64,000 bases of DNA. Source: Verrucomicrobium spinosum DSM 4136 = JCM 18804 (GTDB lineage Bacteria > Verrucomicrobiota > Verrucomicrobiia > Verrucomicrobiales > Verrucomicrobiaceae). Below the pieces are notes generated by a model, which saw nothing but the letters and a program-made list of their open reading frames with translations, had not been told where the DNA came from and did no database searches. The stretch is taken from contig NZ_ABIZ01000001.1 of the NCBI RefSeq assembly GCF_000172155.1, forward strand, positions 5,861,105 to 5,925,104, read 5' to 3'. Numbering within the stretch: the stretch's first letter is position 1; each line of letters begins with the position of its first letter. A program made the translations under genes and the position numbers. Positions 61,778 through 64,000 of the stretch are shown here, one piece after another.

Positions 61778-62203
61778 ATGGAAATAAAGAGATTTGGGGT
61801 ACGAACTCGTCATGCAAGCAAAGCGGCTTCGCATTGTCGAGAGTAATTCGCGAGGAATTACAAATTTTCACGCCCTCAAATGCGCCAATTATGCCACCCG
61901 CCCGTGCAAGTTGGCCAATTTGCAGGAAAAGCTTGGAATTGAACACAAAATGAACAATTTCGGGCCTGCCGGGAAATGCTTTTTTTAACCCCCTTCGCCA
62001 AGGTCTGGCGAAGTGTCATTTCCGCCACTCAAATTCCAACTGAACCTCCCGACGCGGCGCACGAAAGCTCCGCGTGTCAGGCTCCAGATGACGGGGACGC
62101 ACGCGACGTGAAAACAACTGGATCATGCTGGCCAGAATTCCTTTGGAGCGCCTCTTCATGAGAGGAGGATTGTGTTCAAAAGAACAGACCAGTCAATGCT
62201 CAT
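61778..62203. other. Non-coding region between the glycosyltransferase and barrel genes
   Basis: No supported gene in 426 bases. It must contain the promoter of the minus-strand export genes: AT-rich 61800-61990 holds CATAAT on the minus strand near 61893 without a clear -35. A hairpin CTTCGCCA / TGGCGAAG lies at 61993-62013 without a T-run behind it on the minus strand, so it is not a standard terminator. Confidence 0.45.
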
Positions 62204-64000
62204 TTACCTCAATTTATACAAATAATGAGTAAATTGCCCCTCTTCCTGACCCCAAAGGATGGCAATTTTTTCAAATTCCCCTCCCCGCTCGATTCGTTTG
62301 AACATTTTTTCAAATTCAGGATCGGCTATTTTCCGACTGAAACTGATGTAGAAAACGCGATTTTCCTGACGAGCGCGGGCGATGAGCGGATCCAGTTCGG
62401 AAGTCTGCTCAATAATGGCCACCCCACGGTCATAGATATCCACATCCGAGTAAGCCGCCGCGTGGAAAGCCCCGGCAGGCACGGCTTGAGCGACACCGCG
62501 GAGATCCTCCTTGCCGAGATGGTGATAGCGAAGGCCCATCCAGAGCCATCCTGTCAACACCATGGTCAGGAGGAAACCCACTGCGGCACGCTGCCAGAGG
62601 TGTCGATTGCCGAAGCTGCCTGCCGCCCCCAGCACCACGCACCACCCGGTCAGGACGTGCAAAAGATACCAGAGGTGTATGAAATTCCCCTGCCGTCCCA
62701 TGGCAAGCCAGCCGCCTAAGACGGCAAGAGGCCCCGCCACAAGGATCACCCTGGCCACTCCTCCCGCCCGAACCAGGGCCACACTGCCCAAGGCAGCAAG
62801 CAACCCCACACTGCCAACACCCACCCAAATCCATGGCTGCTGAGAAAGGAAGCGTCCGAGAGCGAGGTTCACGGGATTTCCCGGATCAGAGTCCACCCAC
62901 CGGACGCCAGCCACCAGACAACCTGCCAGGTCCAGCCACCATCCCAACCCCATATGGCCGTGGATGCTGACGTTGTTTTGCAAGGCCTTCAGCAACTGGG
63001 GCAACATGGGCAACAGCAACGGCACGGCAAACATCGCCCCCACCACCATGCCAAACAGAGGCCCCCAAAGCTGGCCCCAACCCTGCCGGCCTTTCCAGAC
63101 ACGCCAAACCCAGCCGAGCAGGAAAAGGCCGTTGAAAGCAACCAGATAGTAGAGAGTCCCGGAAAAGCTCCACAAGGCGAAGAACTGGGCCAGCCCCATG
63201 CCCACCCACCAGCGCCAGCGATTCTCCTGCCACGCCCGCAGGGCGAAATAGAGACATAATGCCACCCCCAGCATCATGAAGGCATACCCCCTGGCCTCTG
63301 ATGAATAACGCACATGCCACGGATGCAGCCCCAGCAGGAGCATGCCCCACCAGCAGGCAGCGCTGCCAGGAAAAAGCCGCCGGAGCAAAATCCAAACCAC
63401 CACCAAGGTGACAAGCCCTGCCACCCAGGAGGGGAAACGCAGCCCCACCTCATGCACCGTACCCACCGGGGCCCCGGTGAGCCGGAGGGCCGCCGCATGA
63501 CTGAGCCGGGCCGACACGGAGAACGGCGTGGAGTTGTTCCCCACCTGGTTGAGCCAGAGGGTTTCGCCCCATGAAGGCTCCCGCCAGCGAGAGGTACCGT
63601 CAGTGCGCTGCTGAAAGTACCCGGAGAAATAACGTCTGAAGTTGTGCGCCTCGTCGTTGTAGAGGCTGAGATCCAGACGCAGCCAACGCACGGTGCCAGC
63701 CAGCACCAGGATCGTGAACAAAGCGACCCACCCGATGCGGGACAGGCGGGCGACCTTGACCGCCTGCCCTGGTCGAACGGCAGCGGCCCACCAGCGGGCC
63801 GTGGCCCCGAGACCAGTGCAGAGCACGGCATCAAGCAAGCATCCCCAATAAAGTCCCCAGTGCGCGTAGGCGATGACCCGGTCCTGCGACTTCACCTTTG
63901 CCTCGCCCTCCAGAATGTGGAGCGCATCGCGCCAGTCCTTCCCGGTGGCCAGGACCGCGATCCAGAACAAAAGAGCTGCTCCAGCGAGCATCCAAGTCAG
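62204..64000 (-). CDS. GT39-like membrane glycosyltransferase (runs off the window end)
   Basis: About 598 residues are visible. The frame is open at the window edge and an in-frame ATG at 63991 may not be the true start. There are at least ten hydrophobic helices. The first large loop has the PMT/ArnT-type acidic motif in LYNDEAHNFRRYF, then FPSWVAGLVTLVVVWILLRR and WHVRYSSEARGYAFMMLG. These match family 39 and related transferases that move a sugar from a lipid-phosphate donor. The soluble C-terminal part (GGEFEKIAILW) is small. Beside Wza/Wzc-type genes it probably adds sugar to a polysaccharide or protein. The acceptor cannot be told. Confidence 0.85.
   Translation of the reverse strand: MTWMLAGAALLFWIAVLATGKDWRDALHILEGEAKVKSQDRVIAYAHWGLYWGCLLDAVLCTGLGATARWWAAAVRPGQAVKVARLSRIGWVALFTILVLAGTVRWLRLDLSLYNDEAHNFRRYFSGYFQQRTDGTSRWREPSWGETLWLNQVGNNSTPFSVSARLSHAAALRLTGAPVGTVHEVGLRFPSWVAGLVTLVVVWILLRRLFPGSAACWWGMLLLGLHPWHVRYSSEARGYAFMMLGVALCLYFALRAWQENRWRWWVGMGLAQFFALWSFSGTLYYLVAFNGLFLLGWVWRVWKGRQGWGQLWGPLFGMVVGAMFAVPLLLPMLPQLLKALQNNVSIHGHMGLGWWLDLAGCLVAGVRWVDSDPGNPVNLALGRFLSQQPWIWVGVGSVGLLAALGSVALVRAGGVARVILVAGPLAVLGGWLAMGRQGNFIHLWYLLHVLTGWCVVLGAAGSFGNRHLWQRAAVGFLLTMVLTGWLWMGLRYHHLGKEDLRGVAQAVPAGAFHAAAYSDVDIYDRGVAIIEQTSELDPLIARARQENRVFYISFSRKIADPEFEKMFKRIERGGEFEKIAILWGQEEGQFTHYLYKLR

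Overview
The window is a GC-rich bacterial chromosome segment that reads best as Verrucomicrobiota (Verrucomicrobium/Prosthecobacter-like). The reasons are secretin N-domain modules of the kind seen in verrucomicrobial Amuc_1098-type proteins, a DUF1080 protein, a thioredoxin/cytochrome/PDZ fusion and large signal-peptide proteins with C-terminal membrane anchors. This assignment is inference from protein character; no rRNA or other phylogenetic marker was read.

Layout. (1) 1-9647, plus strand: an assimilatory nitrate cluster with the end of a NarK-type transporter, a PP2C phosphatase/protein kinase fusion, a CysJ-like flavoprotein, a siroheme nitrite reductase, a fused DmsB-DmsC Fe-S/membrane subunit and a NasA-type molybdenum nitrate reductase. 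(2) 10025-12519, minus: a hotdog thioesterase, an aldo/keto reductase and an HD hydrolase. (3) 12584-24863, minus: three giant (1194, 1558 and 1335 aa) mutually related envelope proteins, with genes overlapping or nearly abutting. One carries two secretin N-domain modules and one a TPR segment, but none has a secretin channel. This is the strongest candidate for an undescribed system. (4) 24864-25770: repeat-rich non-coding DNA with a 144-bp palindromic tandem array. (5) 25771-34292: DUF2917 protein and divergent MocR regulator, two tandem RodA paralogues, a short OppF-like ATPase and a 909-aa P-loop protein. (6) 34539-42642, plus: coiled-coil membrane protein, HAD hydrolase, CbiX/DR2241-type chelatase (plausibly supplying siroheme to the nitrite reductase), two small coupled unknowns and SMC. 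(7) 42764-44816: an IS110-family insertion between inverted palindromes, mirrored hairpins and a 19 x 8-bp tandem repeat. (8) 44817-56552: mostly housekeeping or small genes (IF-1-like, S41-like pseudoprotease, lipoprotein, ThiD, ApaG, 5-formyl-THF cyclo-ligase, MBL hydrolase, DHFR, Gre-like, Trx/haem/PDZ, DUF1080, DUF1992, EF-P, VOC, WYL regulator). (9) 56698-64000, minus: an exopolysaccharide export locus (Wzc-like, Wza-like, outer-membrane barrel, GT39-like glycosyltransferase).

A recurring 36-bp element with the form (GTCTNNN)3-A-(GTCTNNN)2 occurs five times. Four copies lie just downstream of, or overlap, the stop codon of a minus-strand gene. No tRNA, rRNA, CRISPR array or recognisable riboswitch was seen.
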